Positions 1 through 5,562 of a stretch of DNA of 7,473 nucleotides are shown here, one piece after another. The stretch is taken from the NCBI GenBank assembly GCA_903839715.1, contig CAIMDH010000139.1, forward strand, positions 1 through 7,473. The letters run 5' to 3'. The position numbers and the translations under genes are program-made. The DNA is from an uncultured bacterium. GTDB lineage: Bacteria; Patescibacteriota; Minisyncoccia; Phycocordibacterales; UBA918. Position 1 is the stretch's first letter. Each line of letters begins with the position of its first letter. Under the pieces are notes generated by a model. It was given only the letters and a program-made list of their open reading frames with translations. It made no database searches and had not been told where the DNA came from.

Positions 1-35
1 AAGATGATGTTTTAGTTACATCTCAACGTGATATG

Positions 36-106
36 CTGCCGATCAGGGACTCGAACCCCAATGACTTCCTCCAGAGGGAAGCATCCTACCATTAGATGAA
101 TCGGCA
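36..106 (-). tRNA. tRNA-Gln (anticodon CUG)
   Basis: Read on the minus strand this folds into a full cloverleaf. The acceptor arm TGCCGAT pairs perfectly with ATCGGCA. The D arm is ATC/GAT around TAATGGTAG. The anticodon stem CTTCC/GGAAG encloses the loop CTCTGGA, whose middle bases CTG read glutamine codon CAG. The T loop is TTCGAGT on a stem with two G-U type pairs at its base. The first pair is U-A and the discriminator is G, both usual for bacterial tRNA-Gln. The bases after the discriminator read CAT, so the CCA end is not encoded and must be added enzymatically. The gene lies about 100 bases behind the histidine phosphatase gene. A weak promoter candidate (TATAGT at 178-183) lies 72 bases upstream of the mature 5' end; read-through from the dnaX unit is an alternative. 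Confidence 0.95.
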
Positions 107-204
107 AGGATTCATTTTGCTTTGTTTTTTGTTCTTTCACTTCTTACTTCGTACTTAATCTGTATTGCTCTGGTGGCACTATACTGCCATAGTCTGGGAA
201 AGAT

Positions 205-834
205 TCAAGACTTTAGATACACACGTGCTGCTGAGAGGAATTTCCAACCGCAGGTGCCTTGTATGGATTTGTCATATCGTAAGTGCAGTATCGCGGCATT
301 GCGGATACGCAAGATAAGCCAAAAGCGACGTATGGCGCGCCAGAAGCTCATTGGTTTGTCGGTGCAGAGGTGCTCCAAAAATATGTTAGTGAACACAGCA
401 TGTGAGACCACGACTACTCGAGCATCGGCAGGCAATGTCTCTAGGTGTGTGCGAGCTTCTTTGATACGTTCCAAAAATTCCCGGTAACTCTCCCCTTCTG
501 CTACAGTCTCGCCCCAAAACCACGCCCACACGTACCAGAAGGTAGTAAGACCAACAAAGCGATTCCCGATGAGCCAGCGGGGCGCCTTGAGCTCCTCAAA
601 AGCCGGGTGCGTATCAGGAATCACATCCTCGCAGTAACTGGCAATGATTTTGGTCGACTGCACGGCCCGCAGCTGCGTACTGGTAATAATATGGGTGGGC
701 TTGAGATTAGCAATTGCGGACGCCACTGTGGTCACCTGCTTTACACCTCGCTCATTAAGCATAGTCTCAGGGTGCTGATGTCGCCTTGCCACGTTACCAT
801 CTGTTTCGCCGTGTCGTACAAAATACACATCCAT
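205..834 (-). CDS. Histidine phosphatase family protein (phosphoglycerate mutase-like)
   Basis: This 209-residue cytoplasmic protein belongs to the histidine phosphatase superfamily, which transfers phosphate through a phospho-histidine. The N-terminal catalytic motif R7-H8-G9-E10 is intact. R56 in STQLRAVQS is the expected phosphate-binding arginine, E80/E81 sit where the family keeps its acid, and H145 in VVVSHAVF is the second catalytic histidine. The usual Gly after that histidine is Ala here. Residues 99-107 are an aromatic run (FWYVWAWFW) that could be a lid or a membrane-touching loop. The substrate cannot be told from sequence: the branch includes small-molecule, sugar-phosphate and nucleotide phosphatases as well as mutases. 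The ATG lies three bases after the dnaX stop, so the two genes are almost certainly co-transcribed and probably translationally coupled. The stop is TGA. Confidence 0.88.
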   Translation of the reverse strand: MDVYFVRHGETDGNVARRHQHPETMLNERGVKQVTTVASAIANLKPTHIITSTQLRAVQSTKIIASYCEDVIPDTHPAFEELKAPRWLIGNRFVGLTTFWYVWAWFWGETVAEGESYREFLERIKEARTHLETLPADARVVVVSHAVFTNIFLEHLCTDKPMSFWRAIRRFWLILRIRNAAILHLRYDKSIQGTCGWKFLSAARVYLKS

Positions 835-837
835 AGA

Positions 838-1875
838 TTATTTTTTAGCCGTTACTTCTATCACAGCAATCTCAAGGGGTAGATGCGGGATCGGTGAATA
901 GGTAATTTGTTCAGTCGCAGTAAGTAGCTTAAGGAGCATTTGGGAATTTAGTGGTGAGGGTGAACTTTTGGCCAACTCAGCTAACAACTTTTTTGCTTCA
1001 GGACCGAAATTAGCAAGCAGTGTCTCGGCTTTGGCTGGCTGGTGTCGAAGCAGCATCACTGCGCGCAGGTTTTCGAGCAGTAACCTTGCAAACAACTTCA
1101 TGTCGACATGGAGCGATACTGCCTCCTCAAGCGCCGTCAATGCCTGATCAGTCGCGCCAGCATGAAGTGCCTTGAGTAATGAAAGCAAAATCTCACCACG
1201 AGGAGCGCCGATAATAGCCGCTACTTCGTTGGCACTACCAATCACATCACCAGAGGCCAGGATGACTTTTTGGGTCACGCCGAGCGCATCACGGAAGGAA
1301 CCATCAGCCGCAATTGCAATCAGATCGGCAGCGTCTGGATCTAAAGTGAAACCTTCTTTTTTGGCAATATCAGTCACCGTCTCGGCCAGGACCGCACGGG
1401 ATGGTGAGCGAAAACGAAACACCTGACAACGTGACAAAATAGTGTCGAGTAATTTCTCTTCTTCGGTGGTAGCAAGGATGAAAATGACATGTGCTGGTGG
1501 CTCTTCTAGTGTCTTCAAGAGAGCATTAAAAGCTTCTTTGGTGAGCATGTGCACCTCATCGATTATGTATACTTTGTACTTTGATTCAAATGGTGACGTA
1601 TGTACTGCTTCTTTGAGTTCACGAATATCATCAATACCTCGATTACTCGCAGCATCTATCTCATAGAGATCAAATGCACTGGTGCCAATAGCTTTGGCAA
1701 AAATCCGCGCTAGTGTGGTCTTACCGGTACCACGCGTACCTGAAAAAAGTAAGGCGTGTGGTATATCTCCTTTCTTGATAGCACCCTCCAAGACCTTCAC
1801 AATATGGTCTTGATCGCGCACTTCAGTAAATTCCTGCGGTCGATATTTTCGATATAAAGCTCCGTGTTCTGACAT
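838..1875 (-). CDS. dnaX: DNA polymerase III subunit gamma (clamp-loader ATPase DnaX), short form without zinc module
   Basis: This is the AAA+ clamp-loader subunit that helps place the sliding clamp on DNA. It has 345 residues. The N-terminal ALYRKYRP signature is at residues 6-13, Walker A at G46-T53 (GTRGTGKT), the EIDAASNRG segment at 72-80, Walker B at residues 103-107 ending in D106-E107, the ATT sensor-1 region at 135-137, the SRC arginine-finger motif at 148-150, and the GSFRDAL sensor-2 motif at 192-198. The helical collar domain follows and the protein ends there, so the tau C-terminal extension that contacts helicase and polymerase in E. coli is absent. Only about nine residues lie between Walker A helix and EIDAAS, where classical DnaX has a four-cysteine zinc module. 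The only cysteine in the whole protein is C150. The start is supported by homology and by AGGA four bases before the ATG. Confidence 0.95.
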   Translation of the reverse strand: MSEHGALYRKYRPQEFTEVRDQDHIVKVLEGAIKKGDIPHALLFSGTRGTGKTTLARIFAKAIGTSAFDLYEIDAASNRGIDDIRELKEAVHTSPFESKYKVYIIDEVHMLTKEAFNALLKTLEEPPAHVIFILATTEEEKLLDTILSRCQVFRFRSPSRAVLAETVTDIAKKEGFTLDPDAADLIAIAADGSFRDALGVTQKVILASGDVIGSANEVAAIIGAPRGEILLSLLKALHAGATDQALTALEEAVSLHVDMKLFARLLLENLRAVMLLRHQPAKAETLLANFGPEAKKLLAELAKSSPSPLNSQMLLKLLTATEQITYSPIPHLPLEIAVIEVTAKK

Positions 1876-1883
1876 AGTATCCT

Positions 1884-1892
1884 AGTATAACA
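1884..1892 (-). promoter_or_regulatory. Extended -10 promoter candidate for dnaX
   Basis: On the minus strand the 19-base gap between the dac stop and the dnaX ATG contains TGT-TATACT, a good match to the extended -10 consensus TGn-TATAAT, exactly eight bases before the ATG. Transcription would then begin within one or two bases of the start codon. No convincing -35 box is visible, which extended -10 promoters can do without. The AGGA at 1880-1883 would fall upstream of such a transcript's start, so it would serve only read-through mRNA from dac. Confidence 0.4.
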
Positions 1893-1894
1893 GA

Positions 1895-2743
1895 TTATTC
1901 ATAACGAACCGATTCATGGACAAATGTACGCAGAAGCGCGGTATCTTTGACTAAATCAGCACTGCCTAAAAGAATGTAGCCGAGAGTACGTGACTCAGTT
2001 GCAAAAGTTTCTTCGAATAATGCCACCAGTGTCCGGTCAGCAGCAGTAGTATATCCATGCTTGCCACCTAGATACGCATTGTCTTGGACTGGGTTATTAT
2101 TGAACCAGCCGGTGTAGGTGCCTATATATTGTGGCAAGGTAGTGATATCAAGCACATATGGGACATTGGTCGCGACATAGGTAAGTAGCATTTTAAGATC
2201 AGCTGCAGTGGATTGATTATACTCAGAGAGGCCAGAGGCATCAGCGAAGCTACTTTCCGACATACCAATACTGACCGCAAGACTATTCATCTGTGTCACC
2301 AACTCGCCTGTGGTCTCACGTTCAAAAAATGCCGCCGCGTCATTTGAGGATTCTAGGAGTAGCGGGAACAGCAGTTCTCGATATGTATACACATCACCAA
2401 CTTCTAACTTTCCAGCTCTGCCTTCGGACACAACGTCACTCCACTCCAAAACACCGACCTGCTCTAGGTCTGTATTTTGTACCAACGTGGCAGCAGTAAG
2501 TAGCTTAGTAACCGAAGCCACTGATCGTACCGTGCCAGGTTCTTTAGCTGCCAGTACTTCTCCAGTTGCAACATCAAATACCAAATACGACAGAGCGGAG
2601 ACTGGCGCTGGTTCTGACTCAATTCTATACTCAGGCACTGAAGTGACCGGCACTGGTGATTGACTAGAAAACACAGTGGTCGCTAGAACCAAGGTAGCAA
2701 AAAAAACAACTAGAAAAGTACTCTTTCTTAAAATCTTGGGCAT
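1895..2743 (-). CDS. D-alanyl-D-alanine carboxypeptidase-like serine hydrolase (peptidase family S11)
   Basis: This 282-residue penicillin-binding-protein-like enzyme would trim or cut peptidoglycan stem peptides outside the cytoplasmic membrane. A basic start followed by a hydrophobic helix at residues 9-25 gives a signal peptide or membrane anchor; no clear Ala-X-Ala cleavage site follows, so an anchor is likely. The catalytic motifs are in order: S77-V-T-K80 (SxxK, nucleophile and general base), S132-S-N134 (SxN), the DASGL segment at 168-172 typical of S11 enzymes, and K228-H229-G230 where the family normally has KTG. The KTG-to-KHG change is the one unusual point; the surrounding GGK-GYT context is otherwise typical. 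The protein is shorter than DacA, which carries an additional C-terminal beta domain. Carboxypeptidase versus PBP7-like endopeptidase activity cannot be decided here. The gene sits between a hairpin and dnaX. Confidence 0.88.
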   Translation of the reverse strand: MPKILRKSTFLVVFFATLVLATTVFSSQSPVPVTSVPEYRIESEPAPVSALSYLVFDVATGEVLAAKEPGTVRSVASVTKLLTAATLVQNTDLEQVGVLEWSDVVSEGRAGKLEVGDVYTYRELLFPLLLESSNDAAAFFERETTGELVTQMNSLAVSIGMSESSFADASGLSEYNQSTAADLKMLLTYVATNVPYVLDITTLPQYIGTYTGWFNNNPVQDNAYLGGKHGYTTAADRTLVALFEETFATESRTLGYILLGSADLVKDTALLRTFVHESVRYE

Positions 2744-2753
2744 ATACCCTTAT

Positions 2754-2762
2754 ATCATAACA
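2754..2762 (-). promoter_or_regulatory. Extended -10 promoter candidate for the carboxypeptidase gene
   Basis: The minus strand reads TGT-TATGAT ten bases upstream of the ATG at 2743. It follows the GC-rich hairpin at 2765-2791 almost directly, so any -35 element would lie inside that hairpin; none is recognisable. An AAGGG sequence (2747-2751) precedes the ATG and could be a Shine-Dalgarno site only if transcription starts farther upstream. Confidence 0.35.
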
Positions 2763-2764
2763 CT

Positions 2765-2791
2765 ACTCCCCGAGCGCAAGGCTCGGGGAGT
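2765..2791 (-). terminator. GC-rich hairpin, probable transcription terminator
   Basis: A perfect 11-bp stem (arms ACTCCCCGAGC and GCTCGGGGAGT on the minus strand) closes a five-base loop. It begins 13 bases after the stop of the lysine-rich membrane protein gene and ends about 20 bases before the next start codon, the usual place for a terminator. There is no U-run after the stem on either strand, so it is not a classical intrinsic terminator; it could instead protect the 3' end of the mRNA. Confidence 0.55.
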
Positions 2792-2804
2792 GTGACAACT
2801 TTGG

Positions 2805-3254
2805 TTACTTTTTTTCTACTGCTTTAACTGCCTTCTTGACCGGGGCGGCTACTTTAGCGACTGCTTTTGCAACCGCTTTTTTGACGGCCGCTTTCTTCTT
2901 TGGTGCAACACTCTTCGCGATACCTACCCAATGCTCTTTCATTTCTTTTTTGAAAGTTGAAAGATCAGTTTTTGAAGCTGACTTCACCCCTTGGTACGCT
3001 GCAGCTACTCCATCAATAAGTGCGAGGTATTCTGCTTGACTCATGTTCTGTGCCTCTTCTAACTTTTCGAGTACTTCGGCCTTAGCCTTCAGAGTCCAGC
3101 TCTTTACTGCCTTACGATTCTTAGCGGCTGACTTACTACCGTAAAGGAAGTATGCTCCAGCTGCGGCTACTGCGGCTGCTGTGAGACCGATTCCGATTCC
3201 GACCGCTTGGTTTTTGGTAACTATACTCGGTGCTACTTTTTTCTTGTCTGCCAT
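2805..3254 (-). CDS. Small membrane protein with lysine/alanine-rich histone H1-like tail, function unknown
   Basis: I do not recognise a named family. The 149-residue protein starts MADKKK, has one hydrophobic, glycine/alanine-rich membrane segment at about residues 17-39, then an amphipathic helical middle (about 45-112). The C-terminal tail is built almost entirely of Lys, Ala, Val and Pro: 13 lysines among residues 114-149. Such tails resemble histone H1 and bacterial H1-like DNA-binding proteins. If the tail is cytoplasmic it could bind DNA, RNA or acidic membrane surfaces; this is inference. The single N-terminal helix plus long helical tail recalls YtxH-type proteins. The reading frame stays open upstream to 3437, but that extension overlaps the preceding gene out of frame. 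The ATG at 3254, ten bases after that gene's stop, is therefore chosen. The spacing suggests translational coupling, as no Shine-Dalgarno site is visible. Confidence 0.8.
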   Translation of the reverse strand: MADKKKVAPSIVTKNQAVGIGIGLTAAAVAAAGAYFLYGSKSAAKNRKAVKSWTLKAKAEVLEKLEEAQNMSQAEYLALIDGVAAAYQGVKSASKTDLSTFKKEMKEHWVGIAKSVAPKKKAAVKKAVAKAVAKVAAPVKKAVKAVEKK

Positions 3255-3264
3255 AAAAATATTA

Positions 3265-3564
3265 TTATTCACTATCAACATCTCTAGTAACTGTTCGTTT
3301 GCGGCGAGCTTTTGGTGTTTTTGGAACACCTGGTAACATCCCCACAAGACGAGAGAGGAAGCCTCCCTCAGCAAAAAACATACGAACTTGAGATAAGTCA
3401 CTAGCCAATACTTCACTCCCAGCCTCAACCCGATCAAGGACTGAGCGAATGAGCTTAAGAATCTGAATCACATGATACAACGCAATTGATACGAGTATAC
3501 AAAAACAGACCACCGCGATGCTGGCAATGATAAAGAAAATATTGGCGTGTAAAATCTCGTTCAT
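3265..3564 (-). CDS. Small single-pass membrane protein, function unknown (DUF948/YtxG-like layout)
   Basis: This 99-residue protein has a short polar N-terminus, one strong membrane helix at about residues 9-31, a helical segment (residues 33-65, pattern of hydrophobics and charges suggesting a coiled coil), a Gly-rich hinge with FAEGGFLSRLVG at 64-75, and a basic tail (KTPKARRKR at 82-90) ending in acidic residues. The layout resembles DUF948-type proteins such as Bacillus YtxG, but no family signature is clear enough to name it. The ATG at 3564 is preferred over an upstream in-frame start at 3645. It places the membrane helix near the N-terminus, and a -10-like TGA-TACACT lies eight bases before it. 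The gene ends in tandem TAA codons, ten bases before the start of the lysine-rich membrane protein, so the two form a pair. Confidence 0.78.
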   Translation of the reverse strand: MNEILHANIFFIIASIAVVCFCILVSIALYHVIQILKLIRSVLDRVEAGSEVLASDLSQVRMFFAEGGFLSRLVGMLPGVPKTPKARRKRTVTRDVDSE

Positions 3565-3572
3565 CTTTCTAT

Positions 3573-3581
3573 AGTGTATCA
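3573..3581 (-). promoter_or_regulatory. Extended -10 promoter candidate for the small membrane protein pair
   Basis: The minus strand reads TGA-TACACT with eight bases (ATAGAAAG) before the ATG at 3564. It lies in the 91-base gap behind the 602-residue protein gene. No -35 match is seen at 16-18 bases. A start here would give a transcript with almost no leader. Confidence 0.35.
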
Positions 3582-3655
3582 AGTAAATATGTACTGTAAT
3601 ACGAAGAGGTGGACAACTAGTAGAGAATTGACTACTACTACCCAATGCGAAGTCA

Positions 3656-5464
3656 TTAATTACTACTAGGGTTTCCAGCTACATACCTGACAGCTTGCAC
3701 TTCTTCCCCTACATTAAAGTAATTAACTTCAAATTCAGGCTTTCCTTTTTCGTTAAAGTTTACAGTTATAGACTCCACGTTTGTGGGTTGCTTAGGAGCA
3801 ACAGTCTCAAAAGCGAGTTCTTTTGAGATTTTTTGAGCTATACCACCTTCTGTACCAGTACTACATGAAACAAGGACAACTGTTGATTCTTCTTCAAACC
3901 AATCCTCTGCGGCACGTCTAATACCTTTTCCTCCCCCTTCCTCAAGATCAGCCATTAGAATTTGAGGTCTTCGCGCACCAATCCCTTTGTTTGCAATCTC
4001 CCATTCGTCAAACTGCTTTTGGTAATCTTCATAGTCTCCAGGTAGAGGGGGTGGGATTGGATGAGCTTCTTGATCACTCAGCGCAATCGTTTCTCTAGTC
4101 CCATGACCACCCAATACCAAAAACCCAATTCTATTTCCATTTTCAGGCTTGTTGTATTTATTGTTTAGTCGCGCTAGTCTTTTCGCCATTTCATACTGAG
4201 TTCCTACCTCAATAAACCGAACTTCATAACCACCAGCATTAAGCTGCTGTCCCATGTTTGATAGACTCTTTTGCAAATAACCAAACGCACCGTTCCAGTC
4301 AGATTCTGGCAACGCTACAACCCCATACGGTTTATCTACGCTTTCATTTTCAATCTGTCGTAAAAGCATTTTTTGATCATATCGATTAAAATTTGCAATA
4401 CCGTATTCTTTAAATAACTTATCTGCCGAACCGGGAAGTGTACTTTCCAATGCCTGTGCCGCCTCAAGATTTTCTTCGTAACTTTCTCGAAAGACATCAT
4501 TTCCTGCAGTATCTTTTTTATAAAACACCTTTGATTTTTCCCAGTGCTCTATTGCTTTCCGGTCTAAGCCAATTCTATCTGTCAACTGGCCGACAATTTC
4601 CTTTTTTGAATCCATCGGTACACTAGAACTAAGTTGCTCACGCAACACACCCATAACTTCCTGGAATGACATGTGTTCTACAGTTTTTTTAATTAAGTCT
4701 TTATTATCTGCTTTAAGTAGTATGTTTTTATACACATACTCATTGATTGTATCTTGAGACCCTTGCAGTGAAACGTAGTCGGGATTGTAAACATTGTATG
4801 TATCTATGGTACAAGCAAGCCATTGTTCTAGATCATTCTTATCAGCTTCATTTGAGTTTTTTAGTGCTTCACTCACTAGATAGCTAGTGTTGTTAAATAT
4901 TCGTCTTTGATCATATGGGGACAAACCATCCTCCGACTCACTAATTTTAGTATTTGTGTTACTAAAATCCCTCAAAAAACTTTTAAATTCTTTAGACAAA
5001 AAATGCGTCACTTGACTATGTGAGTCCTCAGACTTATATAATGCCAAGATTCTTAATGCTTCCAAAGCATAGGGCTTTGTTTGCTCATCAATAAGAATTT
5101 CAGTAATTGATTTTCCTTCAGTAAAAAGTGTCAAAAGTGGCTGAATTTCAGTAGTATCAATAGGAAGTTTATTCAATGCATCTTCAGTAAAAAAATCTGC
5201 GATTTCTTTTGAGAATTTTTCTTCGTCATACTCTCTCTCCAGCTCTATTTTATTTGATTGTTCTAGTTCTTGCGATAGAGGTGGGGGTAGACTACCATAC
5301 GCTTCAGCAGTTACATTATTCCATGTGTTTTCAATTTCAAGATGTAGTCTTTCGAAGTCATCTTTTTCAGACGTATCTGTTTCAACTTCTACTTCATTAA
5401 ACAAAACAGCTTCGACTGAAGCTGTTTTGTTTACCAAATGATTTTGTGGAAACTTTTCAGACAT
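3656..5464 (-). CDS. Large protein with C-terminal caspase-like (clan CD) peptidase fold, function unknown
   Basis: I cannot name a family for the whole 602-residue protein. There is no signal peptide or membrane helix, so it is probably cytoplasmic. Residues 1-90 are acidic and probably disordered, with a proline patch (PPPL, 60-63). Residues 90-370 are mainly helical without a recognised motif. From about 378 the pattern is that of a caspase/gingipain-type fold: beta strand YGVVAL (380-385), helix, strand YEVRFIEV (413-420), helix, strand RIGFLVLGGHG (445-455) ending in H454-G455, strand PQILMADL (500-507), helix, and strand TVVLVSCSTG (528-537) with C534. The His-Gly and Cys-Ser-Thr-Gly motifs match the catalytic dyad of clan CD peptidases (caspases, C25, C80, CHAT). 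A proline-rich insert (469-475) lies between them. After Cys comes GGIAQKISKEL and about 50 more residues of beta-rich sequence. Substrate and role are unknown. The N-terminal half is clearly AT-richer than the flanking genes. Confidence 0.85.
   Translation of the reverse strand: MSEKFPQNHLVNKTASVEAVLFNEVEVETDTSEKDDFERLHLEIENTWNNVTAEAYGSLPPPLSQELEQSNKIELEREYDEEKFSKEIADFFTEDALNKLPIDTTEIQPLLTLFTEGKSITEILIDEQTKPYALEALRILALYKSEDSHSQVTHFLSKEFKSFLRDFSNTNTKISESEDGLSPYDQRRIFNNTSYLVSEALKNSNEADKNDLEQWLACTIDTYNVYNPDYVSLQGSQDTINEYVYKNILLKADNKDLIKKTVEHMSFQEVMGVLREQLSSSVPMDSKKEIVGQLTDRIGLDRKAIEHWEKSKVFYKKDTAGNDVFRESYEENLEAAQALESTLPGSADKLFKEYGIANFNRYDQKMLLRQIENESVDKPYGVVALPESDWNGAFGYLQKSLSNMGQQLNAGGYEVRFIEVGTQYEMAKRLARLNNKYNKPENGNRIGFLVLGGHGTRETIALSDQEAHPIPPPLPGDYEDYQKQFDEWEIANKGIGARRPQILMADLEEGGGKGIRRAAEDWFEEESTVVLVSCSTGTEGGIAQKISKELAFETVAPKQPTNVESITVNFNEKGKPEFEVNYFNVGEEVQAVRYVAGNPSSN
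5398..5433 (-). terminator. Perfect palindrome resembling a bidirectional intrinsic terminator, inside the 602-residue gene
   Basis: A 16-bp perfect inverted repeat (minus-strand arms TAAACAAAACAGCTTC and GAAGCTGTTTTGTTTA) encloses the four-base loop AGTC. The layout is A-rich flank, GC-containing core CAGCTTC/GAAGCTG, then TTTTGTTT. This is the usual shape of a Rho-independent terminator, and it works on both strands. It lies at bases 32-67 of the reading frame and encodes roughly residues 11-22. It may be an attenuator that depends on the leading ribosome, or a hairpin that arose or was inserted near the 5' end. Function is inferred from shape only. Confidence 0.55.
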
Positions 5465-5472
5465 GCGCAGTT

Positions 5473-5500
5473 ATGTTATGTATGGATATTTTCACACAAA
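5473..5500 (-). promoter_or_regulatory. Promoter candidate for the 602-residue protein gene
   Basis: The minus strand has TAACAT (5473-5478) eight bases before the ATG, and TTTGTG (5495-5500) sixteen bases upstream of that as a poor -35 match. There is no Shine-Dalgarno site in the eight intervening bases (AACTGCGC). The -35 candidate overlaps the inner end of the inverted repeat at 5498-5539. Confidence 0.3.
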
Positions 5501-5539
5501 CTTCTCTACTTACCAAGCTTATTGTATGTAGAGAAGTTT
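5498..5539 (-). repeat. 12-bp inverted repeat between dus and the 602-residue protein gene
   Basis: Perfect arms AAACTTCTCTAC and GTAGAGAAGTTT flank an 18-base loop containing AAGCTT. The repeat begins 23 bases after the dus stop, so it could terminate the dus transcript, but neither strand has a U-run beyond the stem and the loop is long. It also abuts the promoter candidate of the downstream gene and could instead be a protein-binding operator. Sequence alone does not decide. Confidence 0.5.
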
Positions 5540-5562
5540 CCGAACAAAAGAGAATCGTCACA

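Noticed and set aside
174..189. Small dyad TGGCA/TGCCA behind the histidine phosphatase gene
   Set aside because: A five-bp stem without a U-run is within chance expectation. It overlaps a possible TATAGT -10 for the tRNA, but nothing firm can be said.
205..207. Possible TGA recoding (alternative genetic code)
   Set aside because: The TGA ends a protein of normal family length right after its last strand. No gene here needs TGA read-through to complete a domain.
122..882. Plus-strand open frames at 122-487 and 445-882
   Set aside because: They lie opposite the histidine phosphatase gene, overlap each other, and show no family motif or start signal. The minus-strand protein has full catalytic motifs.
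2820..2915. Repetitive-looking GCTTTTGC/GCTTTTTT stretch as a DNA repeat array
   Set aside because: The repetition follows from Lys/Ala codons in the protein tail; there is no regular unit length or spacer, so it is neither a CRISPR array nor a tandem repeat.
3255..3437. N-terminal extension of the lysine-rich membrane protein to 3437
   Set aside because: The extension overlaps most of the preceding gene in another frame. The ATG at 3254 follows that gene's stop by ten bases and gives a sensible N-terminus.
3618..3640. Hairpin TAGTAG/CTACTA behind the 602-residue protein gene
   Set aside because: Only six AT-rich base pairs and no U-run follow, so it is too weak to call a terminator. The ACT/TAC repeats here make chance pairing likely.
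3565..3645. N-terminal extension of the 99-residue membrane protein to 3645
   Set aside because: It would add 27 unremarkable residues before the membrane helix and absorb the promoter candidate at 3573-3581. The start at 3564 fits better.
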